From: Acidobacteriota bacterium
GTDB lineage: Bacteria; Acidobacteriota; Vicinamibacteria; Vicinamibacterales; Vicinamibacteraceae
Assembly: GCA_020845575.1 (NCBI GenBank)
Contig: JADLFL010000012.1
Span: 62,001-126,000, forward strand
Direction of reading: 5' to 3'
DNA length: 64,000 nt
The notes beneath the pieces are model-generated. The model ran no database searches. It was not told where the DNA came from and saw nothing but the letters and a program-made list of their open reading frames with translations. A program made the translations under genes and the position numbers. Positions 24,586 through 32,889 of this stretch are shown piece by piece (within the stretch, counting starts at the first letter, position 1; each line of letters begins with the position of its first letter).

Positions 24586-27033
24586 ATGCAAGAGAGCGAC
24601 GTGCGAGACGAGACGTGGGTGCGAATCGAGGCGCTGTTGGACGCGGCCCTCGATGTGCCCACCGACATGCGTGAGGCGTGGTTGCGAGGGCAATCCGCGC
24701 CATCGGGCATCGTCGCCGAGGTCGCTCGGCTGCTGCAGGCCGTCGAGCTCGGACGCGACTTCCTGGAAGCACCCTCGTCCGGGCAGGCCTCCAGCGATGC
24801 ACGGCCGTACAGCCTCGACCCAGGCGACAGGGCGGGCGTCTGGCGCGTCGTGCGCGCGATCGGGCGCGGTGGCATGGGCGAGGTCTACGAAGTGGCGCGC
24901 GACGACGGCCAGTTCGCGCAGCGCGCCGCGCTCAAACTGCTCGGCCACGTCGCGCCAGGTGCCTGGGAACGCTTCGAGACCGAGCGTCGCATCCTCGCCA
25001 GGCTGGAGCACCCCGGCATCGCCCGTCTGATCGACGGCGGACATCTCGACGCCGGGCGGCCGTACATGGTGATGGAGTACGTGGACGGCGTCGCCGTCCA
25101 CGAGTGGTGCACGGTGCATCGCGCGTCGGTCGACGATGCCGTGGCGGTCGTGCTCGACGCGTGCGACGCGCTGGCGTACGCGCACAGTCGACTGGTCGTG
25201 CACCGCGATCTCAAGCCCTCGAATCTGCTCGTGGACGAGCGCGGGCGTGTCCGGCTCATCGACTTCGGGGTTGCGTTGCTGACCGACGCGGTCGATGGCG
25301 ACGACCGTCGTGCGCCGCTGAGTCTGGGCTACGCGGCTCCCGAACAGTTGGCGGGGCGTCCCGTCGGCACGGCAGCCGATGTCTACGGGATCGCCGCCGT
25401 GCTCCATCGACTGCTCACCGGCCAGGCGCCGTACGGCAGCGGCCTGCCGTCCGCGCTGGCCGCCATGCAGGGCGCGGACCTGCGCGTCGCGCCGCTGCGT
25501 GAGCGAGCCGTGGCGCGGCCGGACTCGCGTCGCGCGCGCCGTCTGCTCGACGACCTCGACGCGATCCTCGCGCGGGCGATCCAGCCGGACCCGGCCGATC
25601 GGTATCCGACACTGGAGGCGTTGGCCGGCGATCTGCGGCGCGCCCAGCGAGGCGCCGTGGTCGACGCCCGGTCAGGCGAGTCAGGCTATCGGCTTCGGCG
25701 GGTGGCCTATCAGTATCGGTGGCGATTCACGACGCTGGCAGCCGTCATCGGCAGTCTTGGTGTGGGACTGGGCGTGGCCGTGTGGCAGGCACGAGAGGCC
25801 GCGCATCAGCGCGACGCGGCACTGCGCGAGCAGGCGCGCCTCGAGGCCGTGCAGCAGGCGGTGTTCCACATGTTCCGCAGCGCTGGTGCACTCAAGGGCA
25901 GCGATGCGAGCGCCGCCGATGTGCTCGACAACGCGGCGCAGCGCATCGTCCACGAGTTTGCGCGCGAGCCGGGCGACGCCGCGCCGGTGCTGCACACGCT
26001 TGGTGAACTGTACTTCCTCATCACCGACTACGAAGCGGCCGAACCGCTGCTGCGGCGTCTGGCCGACGCGGATCCTGCCGAGGTGGACCCGGCGTTGATC
26101 GCCGCTGGCCGCTACGACCTGGCGCAGGTACGCCTGCAGCAGGGACGTGCGGATGACGCGCACGCGCTGCTTGCCGAGGCGCAGGCGTTCTGGTCGGCCG
26201 ACTCCCGTCGCTGGCGATCGCGGCTCGTCGACAGTCGCCTGCTCGAAGCGCAGTTGCTGCGCCAGGCCGGTCGGGCCGACGAAGCGGTGCAGTTGCTGCG
26301 TGATGGCCTGATCGAGCGCATCGCGCTGAGTGGAGCCCATCATCGGGAGACAGGTGTGTTCCACAACAACATCGGCGTCGCGTTGTTCGGCCAGGGACGG
26401 CTCGACGAGGCCCGGGAGGCATTCGTCGCGGCTGGTGGCGTGTGGCAGGCGAGCGGACTCGATCAGTCGCCGGACGCCCTGAACACGCTGAACAACTGGG
26501 GCGCTGTCGAAGTGGCGTCAGGACACCCGGCCGCCGCCGAGCCGCTGCTGGCACGCGCGGTGGACCTGCGCCGCCGCCAGTACGGACCCTCGGCAGCCAC
26601 GGCGGCCCTGCTCAGCAATTACGGCAAGACGCGCCTGCAGCGCGGCGACGCGGTGGGCGCGCTGCCGCTGTTGCGTGAAGCCGAGACGATGGGCGCGCAG
26701 TACGCCGGCGTCGGCAGTCTGCATCATGCGGCTGCCGCCGCAGGCGTTGTCGAGGCGTCACTGGCCGTGGGAGACGTTGCCGGGGCCGAACGCACCGCAC
26801 GTGCGGCACATGCCGCGGCCCGGAGTACGCTCGGTGCCGAGCATCCCGGCGCTGTGATGGCGACGCTCGCGCTCGCGCGCGTGAGGGCCGCCCAGGGACA
26901 CGTCGGGGAAGCGACGCGACGTCTCGCCGACGCCGAGCGCGCGTCAGCCGGTCTCGGTGCGCAGGGGCAGCGCTTCATCGCGCAGGCGGCCGACATCAGG
27001 ACGCGCTACCGTCTGACGGCGACAGCGCCGTGA
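24586..27033 (+). CDS. Membrane Ser/Thr protein kinase with TPR-type ectodomain
   Basis: An 815-residue protein, with ATG 24586 taken as the start since upstream in-frame sequence overlaps the lipoprotein gene. Kinase domain about 85-355: Gly loop GRGGMGEVY (93-101), ATP-binding Lys117 in AALKLL, HRDLKPSN (206-213), IDFGVALL and YAAPEQL. One transmembrane helix lies near 385-405 (TLAAVIGSLGVGLGVAVW). The extracytoplasmic part is helical, with TPR-like repeats from about 470 onward (EPLLRRLADADPAEV, GVFHNNIGVALFGQGRLDEAREAF, NNWGAVEVASGHP). This architecture is common in Acidobacteriota. Its 3' end overlaps the convergent sigma-factor gene by 38 bases. Confidence 0.9.
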   Translation: MQESDVRDETWVRIEALLDAALDVPTDMREAWLRGQSAPSGIVAEVARLLQAVELGRDFLEAPSSGQASSDARPYSLDPGDRAGVWRVVRAIGRGGMGEVYEVARDDGQFAQRAALKLLGHVAPGAWERFETERRILARLEHPGIARLIDGGHLDAGRPYMVMEYVDGVAVHEWCTVHRASVDDAVAVVLDACDALAYAHSRLVVHRDLKPSNLLVDERGRVRLIDFGVALLTDAVDGDDRRAPLSLGYAAPEQLAGRPVGTAADVYGIAAVLHRLLTGQAPYGSGLPSALAAMQGADLRVAPLRERAVARPDSRRARRLLDDLDAILARAIQPDPADRYPTLEALAGDLRRAQRGAVVDARSGESGYRLRRVAYQYRWRFTTLAAVIGSLGVGLGVAVWQAREAAHQRDAALREQARLEAVQQAVFHMFRSAGALKGSDASAADVLDNAAQRIVHEFAREPGDAAPVLHTLGELYFLITDYEAAEPLLRRLADADPAEVDPALIAAGRYDLAQVRLQQGRADDAHALLAEAQAFWSADSRRWRSRLVDSRLLEAQLLRQAGRADEAVQLLRDGLIERIALSGAHHRETGVFHNNIGVALFGQGRLDEAREAFVAAGGVWQASGLDQSPDALNTLNNWGAVEVASGHPAAAEPLLARAVDLRRRQYGPSAATAALLSNYGKTRLQRGDAVGALPLLREAETMGAQYAGVGSLHHAAAAAGVVEASLAVGDVAGAERTARAAHAAARSTLGAEHPGAVMATLALARVRAAQGHVGEATRRLADAERASAGLGAQGQRFIAQAADIRTRYRLTATAP

Positions 27034-27547
27034 ACAGCCACGCCTTGGCCTTGACCCAGTCGCGACGGACGGTCCGTTCCGTGACGCCGAGGACGCGCGC
27101 GGTTTCGGCATCGGAATAGCCGCCGAAGAACCGGCACTCGACCACGCGGGTCAGGCGCGGATTCAATGCGGACAATCGAACGAGCGCGTCATCGAGCTCC
27201 ACCAGCCGCTCGTCGCTCTCCCAGAATGGTTCGGCGTCGGGATGGTCCTCGAGTGCGTCGACCATGCCGGCGCCGCGCTTGTGCGCCAGCTTGCGCCGTG
27301 CGTGATCGACCAGCGCCTGGCGCATGGCCAGGGCCGCCGCGTGCAGGAAGTGCCGCTCGTCACGCCAGCCCGGACCCGCCTGCAGACGCAGATAGGCTTC
27401 ATGGACGAGCGCCGTCGTGCGGAGCGTCTCGCCGGCGCCAACCCGACGACGCTCGCGCCGAGCGGACGTCCGAAGGGCGTCGATGAGCATCGGCATCAAC
27501 TCCGCGGCAATCGCCAGCACCTCCGGTGGATGGGTCACAGCCGGCAT
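26996..27547 (-). CDS. ECF sigma factor paired with Ser/Thr kinase
   Basis: A 183-residue sigma-70 ECF protein. Region 2 covers ETLRTTALVHEAYLRLQ and RHFLHAAALAMRQALVDHARRK. Region 4 is the HTH ECRFFGGYSDAETARVLGVTERTVRRDWVKAKAWL. The RAMRQ/VDHARRK form is that of ECF sigmas commonly encoded beside TPR-type Ser/Thr kinases, where kinase activity is thought to control the sigma factor. No anti-sigma gene is adjacent. It is arranged tail-to-tail with the kinase and overlaps it in the last codons, so the two transcripts are complementary there. Confidence 0.9.
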   Translation of the reverse strand: MPAVTHPPEVLAIAAELMPMLIDALRTSARRERRRVGAGETLRTTALVHEAYLRLQAGPGWRDERHFLHAAALAMRQALVDHARRKLAHKRGAGMVDALEDHPDAEPFWESDERLVELDDALVRLSALNPRLTRVVECRFFGGYSDAETARVLGVTERTVRRDWVKAKAWLFTALSPSDGSAS

Positions 27548-27623
27548 GCGGATGGGATTCTACGTCGTGCCCCGGTCGTGCCTGGTCAGATAGACTGGCG
27601 CCTTCGATCCGTGAGGAGGTGTC

Positions 27624-29003
27624 ATGCACTCGACCGACAATCGTGGCCGTGTGGCCGCGCTATTTCTTTCTGCCGCTCTCGCCACCGCGGCGTGCGGCGG
27701 CACGCCCACCCCATCCACCCCGCGCAGCGCGGATCTCGCGCTCGTGAACGTGAACGTCCTGCCCATGGACGAGGAACGCGTCCTCACCGGACAGACGCTC
27801 CTCATCGAGGCCGGCCGCATCGTCGAGATGGGCCCGGCGGCGGATGTCGTCGTGCCTGATGGCGCCCGGGTCGTGCAACTCGACGGCAAGTACGTCCTGC
27901 CCGGGCTCGGCGAGATGCACGGGCACCTGGCAGGGCCGAATGCCGAGATGAACGACCGCATCGTGCGCCTCAACGTGGCGCACGGCATCCTCACCGTGCG
28001 GAGCATGCTCGGCCACCCGGCGCAACTCGAATTGCGTGACCGCATTGCGCGCGGTGAGGTGCCGGGGCCGCGGATCTACACGTCGGGGCCGTCTGCCAAC
28101 GGCAACACGGCGACCACCGCCGAACAGGGCGCGCAGCTCGCCCGCGAGCAGCACGCCGCCGGCTACGACCTCATCAAAATCCATCCCGGCGTCACGCGCG
28201 AAGCGTTCGACGCGATGGCAACGACCGCGAAGAGCGTCGGCATTCCGTTCGCCGGACACGTACCCGCTGCCGTCGGCGTCCACCATGCGATAGCATCTGG
28301 TTACAGATCCATCGATCACCTCGACGGCTACGCGGAGGCCGCCGTTCGCGATGGTGTGCCGCTCGAGGGCGTGCCTGTCGGGTTCTTCGGCAGTCAGATC
28401 GCCCAGCATCTGGACGATGCGAAGATCCCGGCGCTTGTCGAGAAGACCAAGGCGGCCGGCGTGTGGGTGGTGCCGACCGAGACGCTCCTCATCCGCTTTC
28501 TCGACGAGCGCTCACCCGAGGAGTCGGTGTCGCGGCCCGAGATGGCGTGGCTGCCCGCGGAGATGGCGACCAACTGGGCCAACGCGCGACGCAGCTTCCA
28601 GGCGGGGCCGCAGTTCTCGACGCGCGAGAACCGTGCGCGCCTCATGGCGTTCCGCTCGACATTGATCAAGGCGTTGCAGGCGCAGGGTGTCGGCATCCTG
28701 CTCGGCGCCGACGCGCCGCAGGTCAACAACATTCCCGGGCTCGCGACGCACGAGGAACTGCACGCGGTGGTGCGCGCCGGGCTGACGCCCTATCAGGCGC
28801 TGGTGTCGGGCACCCGCAACGTCGCTGTGTACTTCGGCACCCAGGCCGACAGCGGTACCGTGGCGACGGGCAAGCTCGCCAACCTGCTGGTGCTCGACGC
28901 GAACCCGCTCGACGACATCACCAACTCGCTCCGCCGCACGGGCGTCGTGTTGAACGGCACATGGCACGACCGCGACGCGCTGGACCGCCTGCTCGAGCCG
29001 TAG
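27624..29003 (+). CDS. Lipoprotein amidohydrolase (imidazolonepropionase/prolidase-like)
   Basis: A 459-residue protein with a strong GAGGAGGT site. The lipobox is ATAAC near residue 23. The amidohydrolase metal motifs are MHGHL (HxH), LIKIHPG with the likely carboxyl-Lys, AGHVPA, DHLDGY and GADAPQ. It starts with the composite-domain strand ADLALVNVNVLPMDEERV and ends with LANLLVLDANPLDDI. Close relatives are annotated as secreted amidohydrolases acting on peptide-like or cyclic amide bonds; the true substrate is unknown. A perfect hairpin follows the stop codon. Confidence 0.88.
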   Translation: MHSTDNRGRVAALFLSAALATAACGGTPTPSTPRSADLALVNVNVLPMDEERVLTGQTLLIEAGRIVEMGPAADVVVPDGARVVQLDGKYVLPGLGEMHGHLAGPNAEMNDRIVRLNVAHGILTVRSMLGHPAQLELRDRIARGEVPGPRIYTSGPSANGNTATTAEQGAQLAREQHAAGYDLIKIHPGVTREAFDAMATTAKSVGIPFAGHVPAAVGVHHAIASGYRSIDHLDGYAEAAVRDGVPLEGVPVGFFGSQIAQHLDDAKIPALVEKTKAAGVWVVPTETLLIRFLDERSPEESVSRPEMAWLPAEMATNWANARRSFQAGPQFSTRENRARLMAFRSTLIKALQAQGVGILLGADAPQVNNIPGLATHEELHAVVRAGLTPYQALVSGTRNVAVYFGTQADSGTVATGKLANLLVLDANPLDDITNSLRRTGVVLNGTWHDRDALDRLLEP

Positions 29004-29010
29004 CGCATCG

Positions 29011-29041
29011 GCCGGCGTCCCTCGCGCACGAGGACGCCGGC
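29011..29041 (+). terminator. Hairpin after amidohydrolase gene
   Basis: GCCGGCGTCC and GGACGCCGGC form perfect 10-base arms with an 11-base loop, seven bases after the stop codon. Only a short pyrimidine stretch (TCTCATCC) follows, so it is a strong stem with a weak U-tract. Confidence 0.6.
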
Positions 29042-29243
29042 TCTCATCCTGCATGATGTCGACTGGCGTCCCGTCTGCGTCACCGTCGGGCGCGTGCGGT
29101 CGCGCCAGACGCCACTCACGCAGTCGCACCGCACGCTCCGCCGGCGGAACGCCCTCGCGGATGAGCCGCAGCTCGACGAGCTGTTGGCCGACGTCGAAGA
29201 GCTCCAGCGCCAGGCGAAGGCGCGCGGCGGGGGAGCCACTCAT
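29040..29243 (-). pseudogene. Antitoxin-like small-ORF remnant
   Basis: On the minus strand the first 68 codons from ATG 29243 read like a compact helical protein (ARLRLALELFDVGQQLVEL, PPAERAVRLREWRLARP, then APDGDADG). The reading then runs on without a stop deep into the opposite amidohydrolase gene, where it becomes Arg-rich shadow. This suggests a small gene that lost its stop codon. The pattern resembles small proteins encoded beside nucleotidyltransferase toxins, but no such toxin lies here. Low certainty. Confidence 0.28.
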
Positions 29244-29287
29244 GGCGCCATGTAGTGGCCGGAGGCCTGGTCACGTGGCTGGGCGAA

Positions 29288-30280
29288 CTATCGCATCGTG
29301 ACGGGCACTATCGAGCGATCCGCTCGATACTCCAGCGGCTGAATGGCGATCTGCCGCTGTCCGCGATAGGGGCCGTCTCCGTCATGGCCTTCCCAGCGGT
29401 GATAGGCGATGTGCCAGTGTCCGTCCGCAGGGTCCTTCAAGAAAGCGTGATGGCCAGGTCCCTTGTAACGGACGTCACTGACGAGGATCGGTCCTTGATA
29501 TGTCCACGGGCCGATCGGTGAGGCGGCGGTGGCGTAGTGGACCGAGTAGGAAGCGTGCCGCCACGAGCCTGACGAATAGGACAGGTAGTAGAGCCCACCG
29601 CGTTCGTGCATGAACGCGCCCTCGGTGAACCGGGGCGGGGTTGCCACCGGCACCTCGCGGTCGATGGTGACCATGTCCGGCTTCAGCACCCAGACGCGCA
29701 GCGTCGCACCCGCGCTGCCGCCGGCGTACAGATAGCGGACGCCGTCTCGGGGATCGATGAAGACCGCCGGGTCTATCGCTTCGAATCCATCGCCGCCGGT
29801 GACGAGCGGTCTGCCGCTGTCCGAGCAGGGACCACCAGGTCCGTCGCAGACCGCGACGCCGATCCGACTGGGCGTCGGGTTCTGCGGGCCGACCGAGAAG
29901 TAGAGATAGTGGCGGCCGTTGGCGGCGATCATGTCTGGCGCCCACAGCCAGTGCCGCTCCGCGCCATCGTCCCTGATCCAGCGAATGGCGTCGAGCCGAA
30001 GCAGCTCCGGCCCCCGCCGCCACTCCTTCATGTCGGTGGAGGTCCAGGTGTACAGGCGTTCCGCGCCGCCTTCGCCGCTGTTGGTCGGGTATATCCAGTA
30101 GCGGCCGTCCGCGACCTCGATATCCGGATCGGCGCCGGCGAACAAGGCGGGCACGGCTTGTCCCCCGAAGCCCGGAGGGCGAAGGGGGATCTGCGCCACC
30201 CCAATCCCCACCGCACCGGCGAGCGTGGCCGCGACGACGGCCATCCGTGTGCCGCCGCAGTTTCTCAGCGATCCAGCCAT
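29288..30280 (-). CDS. Glycoside hydrolase family 43-type secreted enzyme
   Basis: A 330-residue five-bladed propeller enzyme with a hydrophobic N-terminus (VVAATLAGAVGIGVAQ). The expected catalytic triad positions are visible: Asp in AGADPDIEVADG (about 50), Asp in AIDPAVFIDP and the acid Glu in FTEGAFMHERGGLYYLSYS. WAPDMIAANGRHYLYFS is the typical blade motif. It is likely an arabinosidase, xylosidase or related exo-acting enzyme on plant polysaccharide. The start overlaps the upstream peptidase stop (same strand). ATG 30244 is a possible later start. Confidence 0.85.
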   Translation of the reverse strand: MAGSLRNCGGTRMAVVAATLAGAVGIGVAQIPLRPPGFGGQAVPALFAGADPDIEVADGRYWIYPTNSGEGGAERLYTWTSTDMKEWRRGPELLRLDAIRWIRDDGAERHWLWAPDMIAANGRHYLYFSVGPQNPTPSRIGVAVCDGPGGPCSDSGRPLVTGGDGFEAIDPAVFIDPRDGVRYLYAGGSAGATLRVWVLKPDMVTIDREVPVATPPRFTEGAFMHERGGLYYLSYSSGSWRHASYSVHYATAASPIGPWTYQGPILVSDVRYKGPGHHAFLKDPADGHWHIAYHRWEGHDGDGPYRGQRQIAIQPLEYRADRSIVPVTMR

Positions 30281-31443
30281 TGCTCGAGCAACGTTGACAG
30301 TCGCGTACCCGCGTGGTCGACCGCATCCGGGAACGACCGGCGCGTTTGGTCGGCGAGGCGGAGGGCATCGTCGCGCTGGCCGGACTCGGCGTAGTGGCGT
30401 GCGAGGAGCGCGCGGGCGAGCGCGCCGGTCTGGACGCCGTCGCCATACCAGGATTCATTGAAGTCGGCGATGACACGCTTCAGGAGGGCTTCACGTTCGG
30501 CGCCGCGTGACGATTGGGCAAGATAGAGCAGGGCGCAGCCCGCGCGGTTGGAGGCGGGATACTTCTCGACGAGATCGAGCAGGCTGGTGCGCGCCTCTGG
30601 TGATCCCGGGCTGCGGCTGGCGCCCTGATACAGCCTCTCGATCTGACGGAGTTCGTCGGTCGTGAACCGCTTCGTGTCCAGGCGCATCCGCGTCTGCGCC
30701 TGTTCGTGCAGGCGTGTCAGATTCGCGATGTCGGCCGAGGAGAACCCCGTGAGCCGCGATTCGAACTCGGTGACCATGCGGTCGAAGTCGTCGCCGTAGA
30801 TCGCACGCGCCTCCTCCGGAGTCTGCCGTGCGAGCAGACGCAGGAAGCGCTCGCGTCCGCCACCCCGCACGAGGTGCTCGACGAATGCGCCAGCGATCGG
30901 ATACACGACGTCCTCCGGCAACGACCCGCCCCGCGACCACAGGGACGCGATCACCGGAGGCCGTGCGCCCACACGTTTCGCGGCGGCCTGTGCGGCGGCG
31001 ACGCGATCGCGTCCCGAGAGGTCGAAGGCGACCGCGGTGCCTTCCTCGAGAAAGCGCGACGTCTGCGCAGGCTTCGCCGCGTGGTAGGCGAGCACGTGGG
31101 CGAGCTCGTGTCCGCGTGTCTGGTTCACTGCGGCGTGGATGAGCAGTTGCTCCGGTTCTGCGAAGCCGACCGGCCGGCCGAGGATGCGGCGAACGTCGGC
31201 GCCTTCATTCCAGGCATAGAACTCGATCCTGCCGGGCAGGGTGACCGCGAAGAACCGCTGCAGTTCGTCGAATGCCTCCTGCAGGCGCTTGGCGAATGCC
31301 TGCGGTTCGACGCTCGTGTCCGGCGGGACATGGAGACGGACGTGTTCCGTCTCGACCGTGGACCAGCCGGTGAACGTCTGCTCGGCTGCGGCATCGGCGC
31401 GCGCGGTCACCAAGGTGAGGAGCAACAGAGCGGCGACGCGCAT
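30265..31443 (-). CDS. Secreted peptidase_MA-like metalloprotease with helical repeats
   Basis: A 392-residue protein starting at ATG 31443, which gives a clean signal peptide (RVAALLLLTLVTARADA). The zinc motif is HELAH (112-116), with the third ligand likely Glu in FLEEGTAVAF (about 133), matching a gluzincin/peptidase_MA-like domain. The C-terminal half is helical (TDELRQIERLYQGASRSPG, SLLDLVEKYPASNRAG), suggesting tetratricopeptide-like repeats. The substrate is unknown. The GH43 start is nested in its last codons, so both are translated from one message. Confidence 0.78.
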   Translation of the reverse strand: MRVAALLLLTLVTARADAAAEQTFTGWSTVETEHVRLHVPPDTSVEPQAFAKRLQEAFDELQRFFAVTLPGRIEFYAWNEGADVRRILGRPVGFAEPEQLLIHAAVNQTRGHELAHVLAYHAAKPAQTSRFLEEGTAVAFDLSGRDRVAAAQAAAKRVGARPPVIASLWSRGGSLPEDVVYPIAGAFVEHLVRGGGRERFLRLLARQTPEEARAIYGDDFDRMVTEFESRLTGFSSADIANLTRLHEQAQTRMRLDTKRFTTDELRQIERLYQGASRSPGSPEARTSLLDLVEKYPASNRAGCALLYLAQSSRGAEREALLKRVIADFNESWYGDGVQTGALARALLARHYAESGQRDDALRLADQTRRSFPDAVDHAGTRLSTLLEQWLDR

Positions 31444-31522
31444 CGCGGAGAGTATAGCCACAGAGCCGAGATGCACTTCCTCGAGCCGGACGGGCCCTTG
31501 ATGAGGTCGCGCGAGCGCTGTA

Positions 31523-31535
31523 GCCTATGTAAGGC
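31523..31535. promoter_or_regulatory. GCCT-ATGTA-AGGC dyad in vapB promoter
   Basis: A short perfect dyad with flanking TA/TA symmetry, 25 bases before the vapB start and close to a possible -10 (TATGTA). It fits a VapBC autoregulatory operator. Confidence 0.4.
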
Positions 31536-31560
31536 ATATGCTCACGCGAAGGAGGACGTC

Positions 31561-31794
31561 ATGACCATCGAACGTCACGTTCGCCTGTTCCGGAACGGTC
31601 GCAATCAGGCGTTGCGCATTCCGCGCGACCTGGAGCTGCCCGGTCGAGTCGCCACGCTTCGGAAGGAAGGGGACCGGCTGATCGTGGAGCCGGTGGCCGG
31701 GCCATCGCTGCTGGCGGTGCTGGCCGCGCTCAAGCCTCTGCGCGAGGACCTCCCACGCGTCGCACGTCCGGAAGCCGAGCCTGTCGACCTCTGA
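31561..31794 (+). CDS. vapB: VapB-type antitoxin (AbrB/SpoVT fold)
   Basis: A 77-residue protein. AAGGAGG precedes ATG 31561 at good spacing. The N-terminal swapped-hairpin barrel is evident: HVRLFRNGRNQALRIPRDLELPG, the VapB signature. The C-terminal part (LLAVLAALKPLREDLPRV) would wrap the toxin. It is followed one base later by vapC. Known VapB proteins neutralise VapC and repress the operon. It is the first gene of the accessory islet. Confidence 0.9.
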   Translation: MTIERHVRLFRNGRNQALRIPRDLELPGRVATLRKEGDRLIVEPVAGPSLLAVLAALKPLREDLPRVARPEAEPVDL

Positions 31795-31795
31795 C

Positions 31796-32203
31796 ATGGC
31801 GCGCCTTTATCTGCTCGACACCAACATCCTCTCGCATCTGATCCGGCTACCGCAGGGACCTGTGGCTCGGAGGATTGCCGACGTCGGCGAGGCCAACGTC
31901 GTGACGAGCGTGATTGTCGCGTGCGAGCTGCGCTATGGCGCGGCCAAGCGTGGCAGCCGCAGATTGACGCGTCAGGTCGAGGCCGTGCTCGGTGCCTTGA
32001 CGATTCGACCGCTCGAGTCCGACGTCGAGGCCGTCTACGCCGCGATTCGGGTCGCCCTGGAGAAGAAGGGGACGCCCATCGGTGCCCACGACATGCTGAT
32101 CGCTGCGCACGCCCGTGCCATCGACGCGGTGTGTGTCACGGACAACATCGCCGAGTTCGAGCGAATCCCGGCGCTCGAGGTCGAGAACTGGCTGAGAGAG
32201 TGA
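31796..32203 (+). CDS. vapC: VapC-type PIN-domain ribonuclease toxin
   Basis: A 135-residue protein. The PIN acidic residues are all present: Asp in YLLDTNILSHLI (about 8), Glu in ACELRYGAAKRG (about 43), Asp in IGAHDMLIAAHARA (about 98) and Asp in VTDNIAEFERI. The FitB/VapC-4-like spacing is normal, and the gene appears intact. It is probably a site-specific tRNA or rRNA endonuclease held in check by VapB. Confidence 0.92.
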   Translation: MARLYLLDTNILSHLIRLPQGPVARRIADVGEANVVTSVIVACELRYGAAKRGSRRLTRQVEAVLGALTIRPLESDVEAVYAAIRVALEKKGTPIGAHDMLIAAHARAIDAVCVTDNIAEFERIPALEVENWLRE

Positions 32204-32406
32204 TGGCGACGTCCACCCTCGAACAATCGCGGGAATCAGCGACCCGCGACGATCCCTGATTTTCACGATCGAACTGGGGGTGTGAGGCCCACCTTCGCTC
32301 CTGCGGAGCTACGGAGGGCGTCCCTTCACGTGAGGGCGACTCGTTCGAAAGGCTCGCCACTGATCACGTGGCTCGCCATCCGAAGCTCGGCGAAGCCGAG
32401 CGAAGG
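32204..32406. other. Intergenic repeats between TA modules
   Basis: There is no convincing gene. It contains small hairpins of the dispersed type: GCTCC-tgc-GGAGC (32297-32309) and GCTCGGC-gaa-GCCGAGC (32385-32401). Both lie in a stretch whose composition differs from the neighbouring genes and that looks like transfer debris. The downstream part, to 32629, holds a micro-ORF listed separately and otherwise nothing recognisable. Confidence 0.5.
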
Positions 32407-32487
32407 ATGGTGGACCAGATTTTCCCCAGTTGGACCCGGATGTCCGATTGGCTGCTCGAAGCGGAGGGCTACGCTGCTGCAGCCTGA
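32407..32487 (+). other. 26-codon micro-ORF, copy 1
   Basis: Reads MVDQIFPSWTRMSDWLLEAE and six more residues, then TGA. A second copy of exactly the same length sits at 34520-34600. The two share about 15 of 25 residues after the first, with several differences at third codon positions. The shared DNA core is CAGATTTTCCCCAG. It could be a microprotein, the tail of a lost gene, or a non-coding element end; expression is not shown. Confidence 0.35.
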
Positions 32488-32629
32488 AGGTCCAAAGTCG
32501 CGCGTCCGCTGCGGTTTGCGCGCGATGTGGCCCCCTCCCTCGATGAACGCTGACCAACGGTAGAACCTTACAGGCGTCCGGTAAGGGACCGCGAACCCCA
32601 AGCCCCGTCGCTCGCAGCCCAGCAGTTTC

Positions 32630-32662
32630 GATACGTATCAATTCAGTGTTGCGATACGTATA
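32630..32662. promoter_or_regulatory. Duplicated GATACGTATC palindrome at RHH/PIN operon
   Basis: GATACGTATC at 32630-32639 is repeated as GATACGTATA at 32653-32662, where its last base is the A of the antitoxin start codon. The 23-base spacing is about two helical turns, as expected for two dimers bound side by side. No ribosome-binding sequence is visible, so translation may be leaderless or weak. Confidence 0.55.
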
Positions 32663-32889
32663 TGTCGAAGCTGACGCTGAGCGTTGACGAAGAAGTCGTC
32701 CGGGACGCCAAGCGGTATGCCGCAGCCCGAGGGACCTCGATCTCCAGACTCGTCGAGCGGTACGTCGGCTTGCTGTCCAGGCTCCCCAAGTCCGAGGATC
32801 AGACGCCGGTCTTGAGAATGCTCCGAGGAGCGGCGCGCGGCGCATCCGCTGACGCCTACCGCGAGCACCTCGACCGGAGGTATCGGTGA
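32662..32889 (+). CDS. Ribbon-helix-helix antitoxin (DUF6364-like)
   Basis: A 75-residue protein. The N-terminus KLTLSVDEEVVRDAKRYAAARGTSISRLVERYV is a ribbon-helix-helix DNA-binding fold of the DUF6364 type. The C-terminal tail (ADAYREHLDRRY) is the likely toxin-binding part. The stop overlaps the PIN toxin start by GTGA, and the duplicated palindrome overlaps its own start codon, pointing to autorepression. Confidence 0.85.
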   Translation: MSKLTLSVDEEVVRDAKRYAAARGTSISRLVERYVGLLSRLPKSEDQTPVLRMLRGAARGASADAYREHLDRRYR

